Both the position numbers and the translations under genes were made by a program. The notes under the pieces were generated by a model, which ran no database searches, had not been told where the DNA came from, and was given only the letters and a program-made list of their open reading frames with translations. From NCBI GenBank assembly GCA_042088665.1, contig JBELMB010000119.1:1-15725 (forward strand): a DNA stretch of 15,725 bases, read 5' to 3'. The DNA comes from JBELMB01 sp042088665. Lineage in GTDB: Bacteria > Pseudomonadota > Alphaproteobacteria > Rhodobacterales > Rhodobacteraceae. Of this stretch, positions 5,572 to 12,765 are shown one piece after another; within the stretch, counting starts at the first letter, position 1, and each line of letters starts with the position of its first letter.

Positions 5572-8052
5572 TCAAACCTCCGCCATCTCCAATGCATCGG
5601 TGCGGGGCCGCAGGCTTTGGGGATCGTAGACAGGATCTGCCAGCACCCTTGCGGGGCGGGGTTTGCCATGAACGACGACCTCCAGCGCGGTGCCAGGGGT
5701 TGCCGCGGAAGGCGATACATAGGCAAAGGCCAGTACACGCGAGACAGTGGGACCAAAGGCCACGGAAGCGATGGATCCGACGACCTTGCCATTCAGCAGA
5801 ACGGCTTCGCCGCCGTGGCCATAGATCCCGTCCTCGGCGGCATAACTGATATAGGCGCAGACAAAGCGGTCCGCCGGAGAGAGCGTGGCCGATTTGCCCA
5901 GGTAGTCCTTGTCGGTGCGTGCGAAACGCAGCACATCCGCTTCGGTCAGCGTTACTTCGTTGGTCAACTCGCCTGCGCCCTTGAAGCCTTTTTCCATCCG
6001 CATGGCGTTCATGGCGAAAGATCCGTAATCCACCAGTCCATGCGCCGCGCCCGCTGTGGTCAGGGCGTCGTAGACGGCGCGTGCCTGGTCGCGTGGGATA
6101 TGGAATTCCCAGCCCAACTCACCTGCATAAGACATGCGAAAGGCCCATAGGGTGACACCCGCCACTTTGATTTCCTGTGCTGACAGCCAGCGAAAGGCGG
6201 CGTTGTCGAGAGGCGCATCTGTACAGGCAGAGAGGATATCGCGCGCCCTTGGCCCGTTCAGCGTGAGGGCGGCCCAGCTGTCGGAACGGTTGGTCACCGC
6301 GACCAAATCTTTTTGAAAAAGATTTGCAAATTCCTTCGAAAGGAATTTGGCCCCTGCCAGCCAATCGAGCAGGCGCTGCTCGAAGAACGCGGCGCAGACA
6401 AGGTAGAAGCGATCCTCTGCAAGGCGCACCACGGTGCATTCCAGTTCGATCCTGCCGGCGGTGTTCAGCATATGGGTCAACGCGATGCCGCCTGTTTTCC
6501 GAGGCAGGCGATTGGCCACAAGGCCGTCCAGCAGTTGCTCCGCGCCGGGACCTGCCACTTCGACCTTCGTGAAGGCGGAAATATCCATCAGACCGGCGGC
6601 CTTGCGCACGGCGGCCACCTCGGCGGCGACTGCGTCATCGGTGGCGGTGTGGCGAAAGCCGTAGTGGTCGGACTGTCCCACACCGTCCCGGGCAAAGAAC
6701 CGCGGGCGCTCGTGGCCATAGACCTCTTCAAAAACCGCGCCTTTCGACTTGAGCACATCGTAGAGGGGGGAGGGCTTCACCGGGCGACCAGCCAGCCGGT
6801 TGTGGTGCGGGTATGGGATCTCATGGCGCAGCGCGTAGTCTTCGTGCGCCTTGATCACTTGCCACTCCTTCGTGGCGTAGCTGCCAAAGCGCCGTGGGTC
6901 GAAGTCCCGCATCGAGATATCCGCCGCGCCATGCACCATCCAGCGCGCCAGTTCGCGGGTCAGCCCGGGGCCCCAGCCGATGCCGATCTGCGTGCCACAG
7001 CAGCACCAGTAGTTCTGCACCCCCGGCGCGGGACCAATCAGCGGATTGCCGTCTGGCGGATGGCTGATTGCGCCATGCACTTCGCGCTGGATGCCCAGTT
7101 CGGCAAAGATCGGCATGCGGTTCAGGCTTTCTTCGAGCCAAGGCATGACGCGGTCATAGTCGGCTGCGAACAGCTCGTTCTCTGCGTCCCAGGGGCAGTG
7201 ATCCTCCCAGACGCTGTTGACGTTCTCTTTCTCGTAGATCCCGATCAGCCCGCGCTGTTGCTCCATCCGGATGTAGCCAGAGACCTTGCGGTCGTCGCGG
7301 ATCACCGGCAGTTCCCGGTCGAGATCCTTGAACTCCGGCACCGGCTCGGTGACAAAATAATGGTGCGTCATTGAGGTCATGGGCAGTTGCAGCCCCGACC
7401 ATTCGCCCATCTGTCGCGCATAGGTGCCGCCTGCGTTGACCACGTGTTCGCAGGTGATCGTGCCCTGTTCGGTTTCGACGACCCATTCCCCCGTCGCGGC
7501 CCGGGTGATGTTGGTGGCGCGGCAGCGGCGCTGGATCCTCACACCTTTGGCCCGTGCGCCCGCGGCCAGGGCCATGGTCACGTTGGTCGGGTCCACATGG
7601 CCGTCGTTGGGCGTGTGCAGCGCGCCCAGAACCCCATCGAGATTGTAGAAGGGGTGCAGTTTCGCAACTTCCTGCGGGCTGACCAGATCCATCTCGAACC
7701 CCAGCGTGCGGCCCACGGAGGTGGTGTGGCGCAGCCAGTCCATTTCGTCCTCTTCATAGGCGAGCCGGAAAGAGCCACAGCCGTGCCAGGTCACCGCCTG
7801 ACCGGTCTCCGCCTCCAGCCCGCCGGAATAGAGGTCGATGTTGTAGCCCACGCATTTGCCAAGGCTGTAGGAAGAGACAGACTGCGTGATCTGGCCCGCT
7901 GCGTGCCAGGTGGAGCCGGAGGTCAGCTCTGCCTTTTCCAGCAGGACCACGTCCTTGCCCCAGCCTTCGTGGCCAAGGTGGTAGGCAAGGCCAACCCCCA
8001 TGATACCACCTCCGACGATGACGACGCGGGCGTGAGAGGGCAGGGCTGCCAT
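5572..8052 (-). CDS. FAD-dependent dimethylglycine/sarcosine dehydrogenase-like demethylase with GcvT domains
   Basis: The protein has 826 residues. The start at 8052 (MAALPSHARVVIVGGG) has GGAGA nine bases upstream and places the dinucleotide motif near the N-terminus; the frame is open 32 codons further, but that stretch is unlike the family. Domains: DAO flavoprotein fold (9-370) with GGGIMG at 14-19 and 'TSGSTWHAAG' at 44-53, where H50 matches the histidine that carries covalent FAD in dimethylglycine dehydrogenase; a middle domain (373-428); GcvT folate-binding domains (433-710 and 725-815). Family enzymes oxidise N-methyl groups and transfer the one-carbon unit to tetrahydrofolate. Here it probably demethylates the tertiary amine left by the Rieske enzyme. 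Residues 569-583, 'KFLSKEFANLFQKDL', are encoded by a double-hairpin element and look like an extra insert in the first GcvT domain. No signal peptide is seen; probably cytoplasmic. Confidence 0.88.
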   Translation of the reverse strand: MAALPSHARVVIVGGGIMGVGLAYHLGHEGWGKDVVLLEKAELTSGSTWHAAGQITQSVSSYSLGKCVGYNIDLYSGGLEAETGQAVTWHGCGSFRLAYEEDEMDWLRHTTSVGRTLGFEMDLVSPQEVAKLHPFYNLDGVLGALHTPNDGHVDPTNVTMALAAGARAKGVRIQRRCRATNITRAATGEWVVETEQGTITCEHVVNAGGTYARQMGEWSGLQLPMTSMTHHYFVTEPVPEFKDLDRELPVIRDDRKVSGYIRMEQQRGLIGIYEKENVNSVWEDHCPWDAENELFAADYDRVMPWLEESLNRMPIFAELGIQREVHGAISHPPDGNPLIGPAPGVQNYWCCCGTQIGIGWGPGLTRELARWMVHGAADISMRDFDPRRFGSYATKEWQVIKAHEDYALRHEIPYPHHNRLAGRPVKPSPLYDVLKSKGAVFEEVYGHERPRFFARDGVGQSDHYGFRHTATDDAVAAEVAAVRKAAGLMDISAFTKVEVAGPGAEQLLDGLVANRLPRKTGGIALTHMLNTAGRIELECTVVRLAEDRFYLVCAAFFEQRLLDWLAGAKFLSKEFANLFQKDLVAVTNRSDSWAALTLNGPRARDILSACTDAPLDNAAFRWLSAQEIKVAGVTLWAFRMSYAGELGWEFHIPRDQARAVYDALTTAGAAHGLVDYGSFAMNAMRMEKGFKGAGELTNEVTLTEADVLRFARTDKDYLGKSATLSPADRFVCAYISYAAEDGIYGHGGEAVLLNGKVVGSIASVAFGPTVSRVLAFAYVSPSAATPGTALEVVVHGKPRPARVLADPVYDPQSLRPRTDALEMAEV
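6304..6349 (-). repeat. Tandem double-hairpin palindromic element, copy within a coding gene
   Basis: Two perfect palindromes abut. Positions 6304-6326 have 11-base arms (CAAATCTTTTT and its complement) around one base. Positions 6327-6349 have 10-base arms (CAAATTCCTT and its complement) around CGA. The layout matches the copy at 1644-1690 in arm length, loop size, order and orientation. It lies in the FAD/GcvT gene and is translated in frame as codons 568-583 without a stop. Read in the matching frame, the intergenic copy would also give a similar lysine/phenylalanine-rich peptide. The AT-rich stems stand out from the GC-rich gene around them. This looks like insertion of a small repeat into a coding sequence; the time and mechanism are unknown. 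Confidence 0.85.
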
Positions 8053-8178
8053 GGCGGGTCTCCAGATGTGATGCGCCGGCTGCGGTTGCGCAGAAATCCG
8101 ACGAGGGGTCGCTTTCGCGCAGGGATCAGGCGCGAAATTGCTCGACACCGTATGCGGACATATGTACCAACGTCAATC
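8053..8178. promoter_or_regulatory. Divergent control region between the two arms of the catabolic locus
   Basis: The gap between the leftward flavoprotein gene and the rightward RpiR gene must hold both promoters. Rightward, TTGCTC (8138-8143) and TATGTA (8161-8166) are 17 bases apart, a weak sigma-70-like pair. Leftward, TTGACG (complement of 8171-8176) and CATACG (complement of 8149-8154) are 16 bases apart, with a good -35 and a poor -10. The palindrome ACATATGT (8158-8165), flanked by GG and aCC, lies in the spacer region of the leftward pair and overlaps the rightward -10. It is thus a plausible operator through which the RpiR protein could control both arms. All assignments are by eye and weak. 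Confidence 0.35.
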
Positions 8179-9066
8179 ATGAATGGGACAAATGTTTCAA
8201 ATACGATCCTCGACCGTCTGAGCGAGGCCTGGGACGACCTCACGCCAGAGGCGCAGAAGGCCGCGCGCTACGTGCTCGAAAATCCGACCGAGGTGGGGGT
8301 GTCCACGGTGCGCGAGATCGCGCTGGCGGCAAAAGTCAAACCCAACACGGTCGTGCGCATGGCCCGTCAGGTGGGGTTCGAGGGCTACGACGACTTCCGC
8401 GAACCCTTTCGCGAGGCGATCCGCTCTGGCCAGGTCAGCTATCCCGACCGGGTGCGCTGGCTGCAGGAGATTTCCAAATCTGGGGATCTGGGCGGGCTCT
8501 ATGCCGACATGATCGGCGCGGTGCTGAAAAACGTCGAGGACAGCTTTGCGGGCATCACCGCCGACGAGCTGGAGGCTGCCGCCCGGGCAATCTGGGCAAG
8601 CCGGTCGGTCTATGTTCTGGGGGTGGGCATCAACAACGCCGTGGCGCGCGCCTTCACCTATCTCGCGTCCACCGGCATGGTGGATTTCCACGCGCTGCCC
8701 CGCGCCGGGTCCACCCCGGCGGACGATCTGGCCTTTACCGATGGGCGCGACATCCTGATCGCGCTGACCAGCCGCCCTTACCGGCGCGAAGTGGTCGAGG
8801 CGGTGGCCATCGCCCGGGAACAGGGCCTGACCATCGTGGCGATCTCGGACAGCCCGGCCAGCCCGATCATTCGCACAGCTGATCACGGCTTTGTTGTCGG
8901 CGTGGAGACACCGCAATTCTTTCCCAGCTCTGTTGCGAACCTCGCCCTGCTCGAGACGCTGCTGAGCTTTGTCATTGCCGTGGCCAGCGACGAGATCGTC
9001 GACAGGGTCGAGAGCTTTCACACGCGCCGCTTTGAGCTTGGCCTCTATTTGGGAGATCCCGCATGA
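8179..9066 (+). CDS. RpiR/MurR-family transcriptional regulator (HTH plus SIS domain)
   Basis: The protein has 295 residues from the ATG at 8179; another in-frame ATG at 8152 cannot be excluded. Neither has a clear Shine-Dalgarno sequence, and the predicted promoter would give a very short leader. The N-terminal HTH domain covers about 1-78, with 'STVREIALAAKVKPNTVVRM' as the helix-turn-helix. The C-terminal SIS domain covers about 130-275, with 'YVLGVGINNAVARAF'. The usual phosphosugar-binding SxSGxT loop is replaced by 'LTSRPYRREVV' (196-206), suggesting a ligand other than a simple sugar phosphate. The stop overlaps the Rieske gene start (ATGA), so the two are translated together. Its position beside the divergent control region makes it the likely local regulator of the betaine-type catabolic genes; sign and ligand are unknown. 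Confidence 0.88.
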   Translation: MNGTNVSNTILDRLSEAWDDLTPEAQKAARYVLENPTEVGVSTVREIALAAKVKPNTVVRMARQVGFEGYDDFREPFREAIRSGQVSYPDRVRWLQEISKSGDLGGLYADMIGAVLKNVEDSFAGITADELEAAARAIWASRSVYVLGVGINNAVARAFTYLASTGMVDFHALPRAGSTPADDLAFTDGRDILIALTSRPYRREVVEAVAIAREQGLTIVAISDSPASPIIRTADHGFVVGVETPQFFPSSVANLALLETLLSFVIAVASDEIVDRVESFHTRRFELGLYLGDPA

Positions 9067-10211
9067 CCGTTCACGACACGCCGTCCGAGCCGGTAATCTC
9101 GCTGGCCGCGCGTTACTACACGGACCCCGCGGTCTACGAGACAGAGCGCAGCGGGCTCTTTGCCCGATCCTGGCAATATGCGGGCCATGCCTCTCAGCTG
9201 GAGAACCCGGGCGATTATTTTGCCTTCGAGATGGCGGGGGAGAACCTCTTTGCCATCAAGGGGCGCGACGGGGTGATCCGGACGTTCTACAACGTCTGCC
9301 AGCACCGGGCGCACCAATTGGTGTCGGGCGAGGGCTCCACCCGCGTGGTGGTCTGCCCCTACCACGCCTGGTCCTATGAGCTGACCGGCGAGTTGCGCGC
9401 CGGGCCCAACATCAAATCCGTGCGCGGATTCGAGCGCGACAAGGTCTGCCTGTCCGAAGTGCGCACAGAGGTCTTTGTCGGGTTCATCTTTGTGAACCTC
9501 GACCCGGGTGCCGCCCCCATGGAGGAATGGTTTCCCGGCGCGCGCGCGGAGTTGGAATCCTATGTGCCGAACTGGGACACGCTCAAGCCGCTGGAATGGA
9601 TCGAGGTGCCAGAGGCCTGCAACTGGAAGGTTTCGGTGGAAAACTATTCCGAATGTTACCACTGCACGTTGAACCACCCGACTTTCGCCACGGGCGTCAT
9701 CAAGCCAGAGACCTACGACATCCAGCCCCAGGGCTATTGCCTGCGGCACACGACAGAGACCGCCTCGACCGAGCAACTGACTTATGACATCGAAAGCGGT
9801 ATGGCCAACAACACGCTGTATTCAAGCTGGTTTCTCTGGCCGATGTTCTCCTTTCAGGTCTATCCGGGCAATGTGCTGAACACTTATCACTGGCGTCCGG
9901 TCGATGCTGAGAATGTCGCTGTCTGGCGGGGTTGGTACACCGAGGGTGGCATGGACAGCGAAACCGTGCGCCGCTTGGCGCAGCAGGACCGGGCGACCAC
10001 GGTGGAAGAAGACATCCATCTGGTAGAGTCGGTGCAGAGGGGCTTGAAATCACGGGGATATGTGCCGGGGCCGCTGGTTGTCGATCCGGGCTGCGGCGTG
10101 ATGTCAGAGCATTCCATCATGCATTTGCAGCGTTGGATGCGCGAAGCCGTGGATGGGCCAACAGTCGGACCGGGCGAAGGTCCAAAAGACGGGTCCAGGT
10201 CTGCCATCTGA
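9063..10211 (+). CDS. Rieske non-heme iron oxygenase, quaternary-amine demethylase type (GbcA/Stc2/CntA-like)
   Basis: The protein has 382 residues, close to carnitine and proline betaine oxygenases. The Rieske [2Fe-2S] motif is C79-x-H81 ... C98-xx-H101 ('CQHRAH' and 'CPYHAW'). The catalytic mononuclear iron site is H200 and H205 in 'NYSECYHCTLNHPTF', with D317 in 'VEEDIHLVESVQRGL'. E197 takes the electron-bridging position that is aspartate in most ring-hydroxylating oxygenases; glutamate there is known from carnitine monooxygenase CntA. Such enzymes use O2 and reducing equivalents to remove a methyl group from a trimethyl- or dimethyl-ammonium compound, releasing formaldehyde. The start overlaps the RpiR stop by four bases. 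The required flavin/ferredoxin reductase is not in the window. The neighbouring genes favour a proline-betaine-type substrate, but glycine betaine or another betaine is possible. Confidence 0.88.
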   Translation: MTVHDTPSEPVISLAARYYTDPAVYETERSGLFARSWQYAGHASQLENPGDYFAFEMAGENLFAIKGRDGVIRTFYNVCQHRAHQLVSGEGSTRVVVCPYHAWSYELTGELRAGPNIKSVRGFERDKVCLSEVRTEVFVGFIFVNLDPGAAPMEEWFPGARAELESYVPNWDTLKPLEWIEVPEACNWKVSVENYSECYHCTLNHPTFATGVIKPETYDIQPQGYCLRHTTETASTEQLTYDIESGMANNTLYSSWFLWPMFSFQVYPGNVLNTYHWRPVDAENVAVWRGWYTEGGMDSETVRRLAQQDRATTVEEDIHLVESVQRGLKSRGYVPGPLVVDPGCGVMSEHSIMHLQRWMREAVDGPTVGPGEGPKDGSRSAI

Positions 10212-10421
10212 AGGCGGTCCCTAACAGCGCAGCCTGCCGATGGTCGGTCTGAAACGCGGTCCTGTTACCGGGTGCTGGGTGGACAGGTCATTTCGCCGGA
10301 CAAGCAATTGATCCAATGTAACAATCAAGATTCCGGAGTGCGTCCGACCGGCATGTGTCTTGAACGCGCCCTTCGGTATGTTGGGCTGATGGAATAACAG
10401 GAAAGTATTTTAAATCAGATG

Positions 10422-10445
10422 CTTGAGGCGCAATCCTCAAGTTTT
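10422..10445 (+). terminator. Candidate intrinsic terminator downstream of the Rieske gene
   Basis: The arms CTTGAGG and CCTCAAG (7 bases, perfect) close a six-base loop, and four T residues follow directly. It is the first hairpin with a T-run after the Rieske stop, 210 bases downstream. The stem is short and the T-run modest, so efficiency is uncertain. Read on the other strand it would have no T-tract of note. Confidence 0.5.
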
Positions 10446-10492
10446 GTCAGAGCAGTCGCGTGACATGTACTTGCTGGGGGCATCGCGGTAGC

Positions 10493-10580
10493 CATCGGAT
10501 CCGATGCCTATGACAGCATGTGTTTTGGTGGAATGTTCGTTAAATATATATCCAAAACAGTAACTTAAAGTTATATCTGT
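10493..10580. promoter_or_regulatory. Cluster of dyads: 14-base palindrome and AT-rich hairpins
   Basis: CATCGGATCCGATG (10493-10506) is a perfect palindrome. GGCATCG (10479-10485) can instead pair with CGATGCC (10502-10508), giving two alternative folds. Next, GTTTTGG (10522-10528) pairs with CCAAAAC (10552-10558) across a 23-base AT-rich loop. A further hairpin is formed by ACAG-TAACTT (10557-10566) with AAGTTA-TAT-CTGT (10568-10580), using two bases of the previous stem. Mutually exclusive stems and perfect dyads suggest a structured RNA or protein-binding sites, but no family is recognised. Confidence 0.4.
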
Positions 10581-10727
10581 AGCTAAAACTTGAAGTCGGC
10601 GGCGTGGGCGTGAACCCTTTCCGTGCGGGTACGTCGTGGGGAACCCGCGATGTGGATAACCTTCCCGGCCCGCGTCTGAGCGCAGCACCTATTGTCGATC
10701 CCGGGTGGTCTCGATCCGGTGATTGTT

Positions 10728-11600
10728 TCAATCCTGGGTGGCCCCGAGCCGCATCTGCATCCAATGCGCGATGGCCTGACCGATCTCTGCGCCGGAGTCT
10801 TCCTGGATGAAGTGGCTGCCCTTCACGGTGACTTCGTCCTGTGCGTTCCAGCCGCGACAAAACGCACGCACTGCACCCACGAGGATCGCACCGGGGTCCG
10901 CGTTGATGAAGAGTTTGGGCAGGTCATTCTGCGCCATCCAATCCGCGTAGGCCTGCACGATCTCCACCACCTCTGGTGGGTCGCCCGCGATGGGGATCTG
11001 GCGAGGCCATGTGAGCGTGGGCCAGCGGTCCTCTGGAGCGGTGAAAGGCGCGCGGTAGATGGCCATCTCTGCCTCTGTCATGTCCCGCAGGACAGAACCG
11101 GGCAGGATCCGTTCGATAAAGAGGTTCCGGTCAAGGATCATGCCCGGACCGGCCTGCGAGCGCAGCGCCTGAAACACCGGCGTGGCTGCGGGCGAAAACT
11201 CTTCCCAACTGGACAGGGGACGCACGATGCCCTCCATATAGGCGATGCCGCGCACGGCGCCGCGGTGCCTTTGCGCCCAGTCAAAGCCAAGCACCGACCC
11301 CCAGTCATGGATCACCAGAGTGACGTCCCGATCCAGCCCCATTGCCTGCATGAAGCCATCCAGAAACCGACGGTGGGTCACAAGGCGATAGGTGTCGATG
11401 TCGGGGTCGGGCAGCTTGGCGCTGTCGCCCGTGCCGATCAGATCCGGCGCGATGCAGCGTCCGAGGTGGGACAGCTTTGGGATCACATCGCGCCACAGAT
11501 AAGACGAGGTCGGGTTGCCATGCAACAACACGATGGGCGGGCCGTGGCCCTCTTCGACATAGGCCATCTGGTGGCCGTGCACGGTGACATGTTTTTTCAT
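10728..11600 (-). CDS. Haloalkane dehalogenase, subfamily II (alpha/beta hydrolase)
   Basis: The protein has 290 residues, the usual length. The ATG at 11600 has AAGGGA about eight bases upstream. Haloalkane dehalogenases split carbon-halogen bonds by forming an ester on an aspartate, which water then hydrolyses to an alcohol and a halide. The complete class II set is visible: oxyanion and halide-binding N29 in 'LHGNPTSSYLWRD', nucleophile D99 and halide-binding W100 in 'VIHDWGS', catalytic acid E123 in 'AYMEGIVRP' after strand 6 (the DhaA/LinB arrangement), and base H263 in 'KGSHFIQED'. The cap domain lies at about 130-215. No signal peptide is seen; probably cytoplasmic. It stands alone, converging on the Rieske gene and divergent from the glycosyltransferase gene, so no functional tie to the amine locus is evident. 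The natural substrate is unknown. Confidence 0.9.
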   Translation of the reverse strand: MKKHVTVHGHQMAYVEEGHGPPIVLLHGNPTSSYLWRDVIPKLSHLGRCIAPDLIGTGDSAKLPDPDIDTYRLVTHRRFLDGFMQAMGLDRDVTLVIHDWGSVLGFDWAQRHRGAVRGIAYMEGIVRPLSSWEEFSPAATPVFQALRSQAGPGMILDRNLFIERILPGSVLRDMTEAEMAIYRAPFTAPEDRWPTLTWPRQIPIAGDPPEVVEIVQAYADWMAQNDLPKLFINADPGAILVGAVRAFCRGWNAQDEVTVKGSHFIQEDSGAEIGQAIAHWMQMRLGATQD

Positions 11601-11779
11601 GTGCCATCCCTTCGTGATGTCGTTTCAACCGGCGCGGTCCAGAGTCGCGAAGCGGCGCGCCAACGCCCTTGTGCCATTCTGGGCCCAAAGCTGCGCCCGG
11701 GCAACGGTGGCGGTCGGGGCTTGATTTCGCAGGGCAAGGGCCGTTTCCTGCGCTCCATGCAGGCGGCCCGGATCAGCAC

Positions 11780-12649
11780 ATGAGAATCGCAGCGCTTACC
11801 ATGGTCTATCGCGATCACTGGGCGCTGTCGCGCTGGGTGGCGCACCACGGCGCGCAGTTGGGGCCCGAGAACCTGTTTATCGTGGCGCATGGTCCCGATC
11901 CTGAGATCGCACGCATCGCGCCGAAGTCGAGCATCCTGACCCTGCCGCGCGTGCCGATGGACAATTTCGACAAGGCCCGCGCAGAAATGCTGGATGGCTT
12001 TCATGCAGGCCTTGCCAAGATCTATGACTGGGTCATCCGCACCGACGCGGATGAGCTGATCTGTGTCGACCCCGATCTCTATCCTGACCTGCCCGAAGCG
12101 CTGGCCGCCCATGGGGATGTGCCGGTGCTGACGGCCCTTGGCTTTGACCTCGTGGAGACGGAAGGGAATGCGCCGATGACCGATGCGCCGGTGTTGGCCC
12201 AGCGGCGCGCGCTGGCTTTCAGCGGTCACTACTCAAAGGCGGTTGCGGCCCGGCGCCCGATGGCGTTTCGGCTGCACGGTGTGCAGGTCGCGCCGCGTCG
12301 TTTGCAGGGATTTCCCTTTTTCATGCCCAAAGGGCTGTACCTGGCCCATCTGAAGCACGCCAACCGCGCGGTGCTTGAGGCGGGCAATGCCGTGCGCATG
12401 GCGGTGGCCAATGGCCCGGGAAAGGGACTGCCGGGGCCGGGGTGGCAGGCGGCTGATGAAGACGCCCGGCAGTTCCTTGAGGTTTTCAACCAAAAGCCCA
12501 TCCGCCCCTGGGAAGAGGCCGAGGCAGAGGCGCACGCCGCGTTGTCGGTCAAACCGGCGCGGGTGGACCGCTTTCACCTCGTGAAGACACGCGCGTTGAA
12601 GATGCCGTTTCGCACCGAACTGCCCACGCGTTTCGCCACGCAGGGCTGA
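11780..12649 (+). CDS. Glycosyltransferase family 2-like protein
   Basis: The protein has 289 residues from the ATG at 11780 (MRIAALTMVYRDHWAL). The frame is open further upstream, but that stretch is low-complexity and the chosen start gives the normal beginning of the family. The N-terminal segment 'YRDHWALSRWVAHHGAQLG' and the acidic motif 'VIRTDADEL' (94-102) match the Glyco_tranf_2_4-type proteins common in roseobacters, in which the DxD-like acidic pair binds a metal and nucleotide sugar. The C-terminal part has 'AHLKHANRA', also typical. No membrane segment is seen. It may help build a capsule or surface glycan, but no other surface-polysaccharide gene lies nearby. The 179-base gap separating it from the divergent dehalogenase gene presumably holds both promoters; I see no clear boxes there. 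Confidence 0.75.
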   Translation: MRIAALTMVYRDHWALSRWVAHHGAQLGPENLFIVAHGPDPEIARIAPKSSILTLPRVPMDNFDKARAEMLDGFHAGLAKIYDWVIRTDADELICVDPDLYPDLPEALAAHGDVPVLTALGFDLVETEGNAPMTDAPVLAQRRALAFSGHYSKAVAARRPMAFRLHGVQVAPRRLQGFPFFMPKGLYLAHLKHANRAVLEAGNAVRMAVANGPGKGLPGPGWQAADEDARQFLEVFNQKPIRPWEEAEAEAHAALSVKPARVDRFHLVKTRALKMPFRTELPTRFATQG

Positions 12650-12735
12650 AGCAGGCTGTGCAGGATGGCCCGCGCCGCAAGACGCGCGCAAAGGACGCGC
12701 CATAGGGACGAACCGCCCGCAGGTTGCGACAGGTG

Positions 12736-12764
12736 AGGCCCTGCGATTGACCCGCAAAGGGCCT
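12736..12764. terminator. Candidate bidirectional terminator hairpin between convergent genes
   Basis: The arms AGGCCCT (12736-12742) and AGGGCCT (12758-12764) are perfectly complementary, with an inner GCG/CGC extension and a two-base bulge. It lies just before the stop of the DUF1330-like gene and 86 bases after the glycosyltransferase stop. There is no T-run on either side, so it is only a weak terminator candidate for this convergent pair. Confidence 0.35.
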
Positions 12765-12765
12765 G

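Larger units (their letters stand above)
10212..10727. other. Gene-free convergent intergenic region with dyads and an AT-rich patch
   Basis: This 516-base stretch separates the Rieske gene and the dehalogenase gene, which converge. Short open frames occur on both strands, but none has a convincing start, ribosome site or recognisable protein. It holds a terminator-like hairpin (10422-10445), a perfect 14-base palindrome (10493-10506) and an AT-rich patch of overlapping dyads (10522-10580) unlike the GC-rich surroundings. An unannotated small RNA or binding sites for a regulator are possible. No tRNA or known riboswitch is recognisable. Confidence 0.5.

Noticed and set aside
6313..7374. 353-codon open frame on the plus strand opposite the FAD/GcvT gene
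   Set aside because: It is an antisense shadow of a complete flavoprotein gene, with no ribosome site or domain.
7387..8178. Upstream extension of the RpiR reading frame
   Set aside because: It runs antisense through the flavoprotein gene; the RpiR family begins at or near the ATG at 8179.
10437..10810. Two short open frames in the gap between the Rieske and dehalogenase genes (minus 10437-10688, plus 10604-10810)
   Set aside because: They have no ribosome site, no recognisable protein and mixed composition; the second also overlaps the dehalogenase gene end.
10692..11783. 363-codon open frame on the plus strand opposite the dehalogenase
   Set aside because: The dehalogenase on the other strand has a full active-site set; the antisense frame has none.
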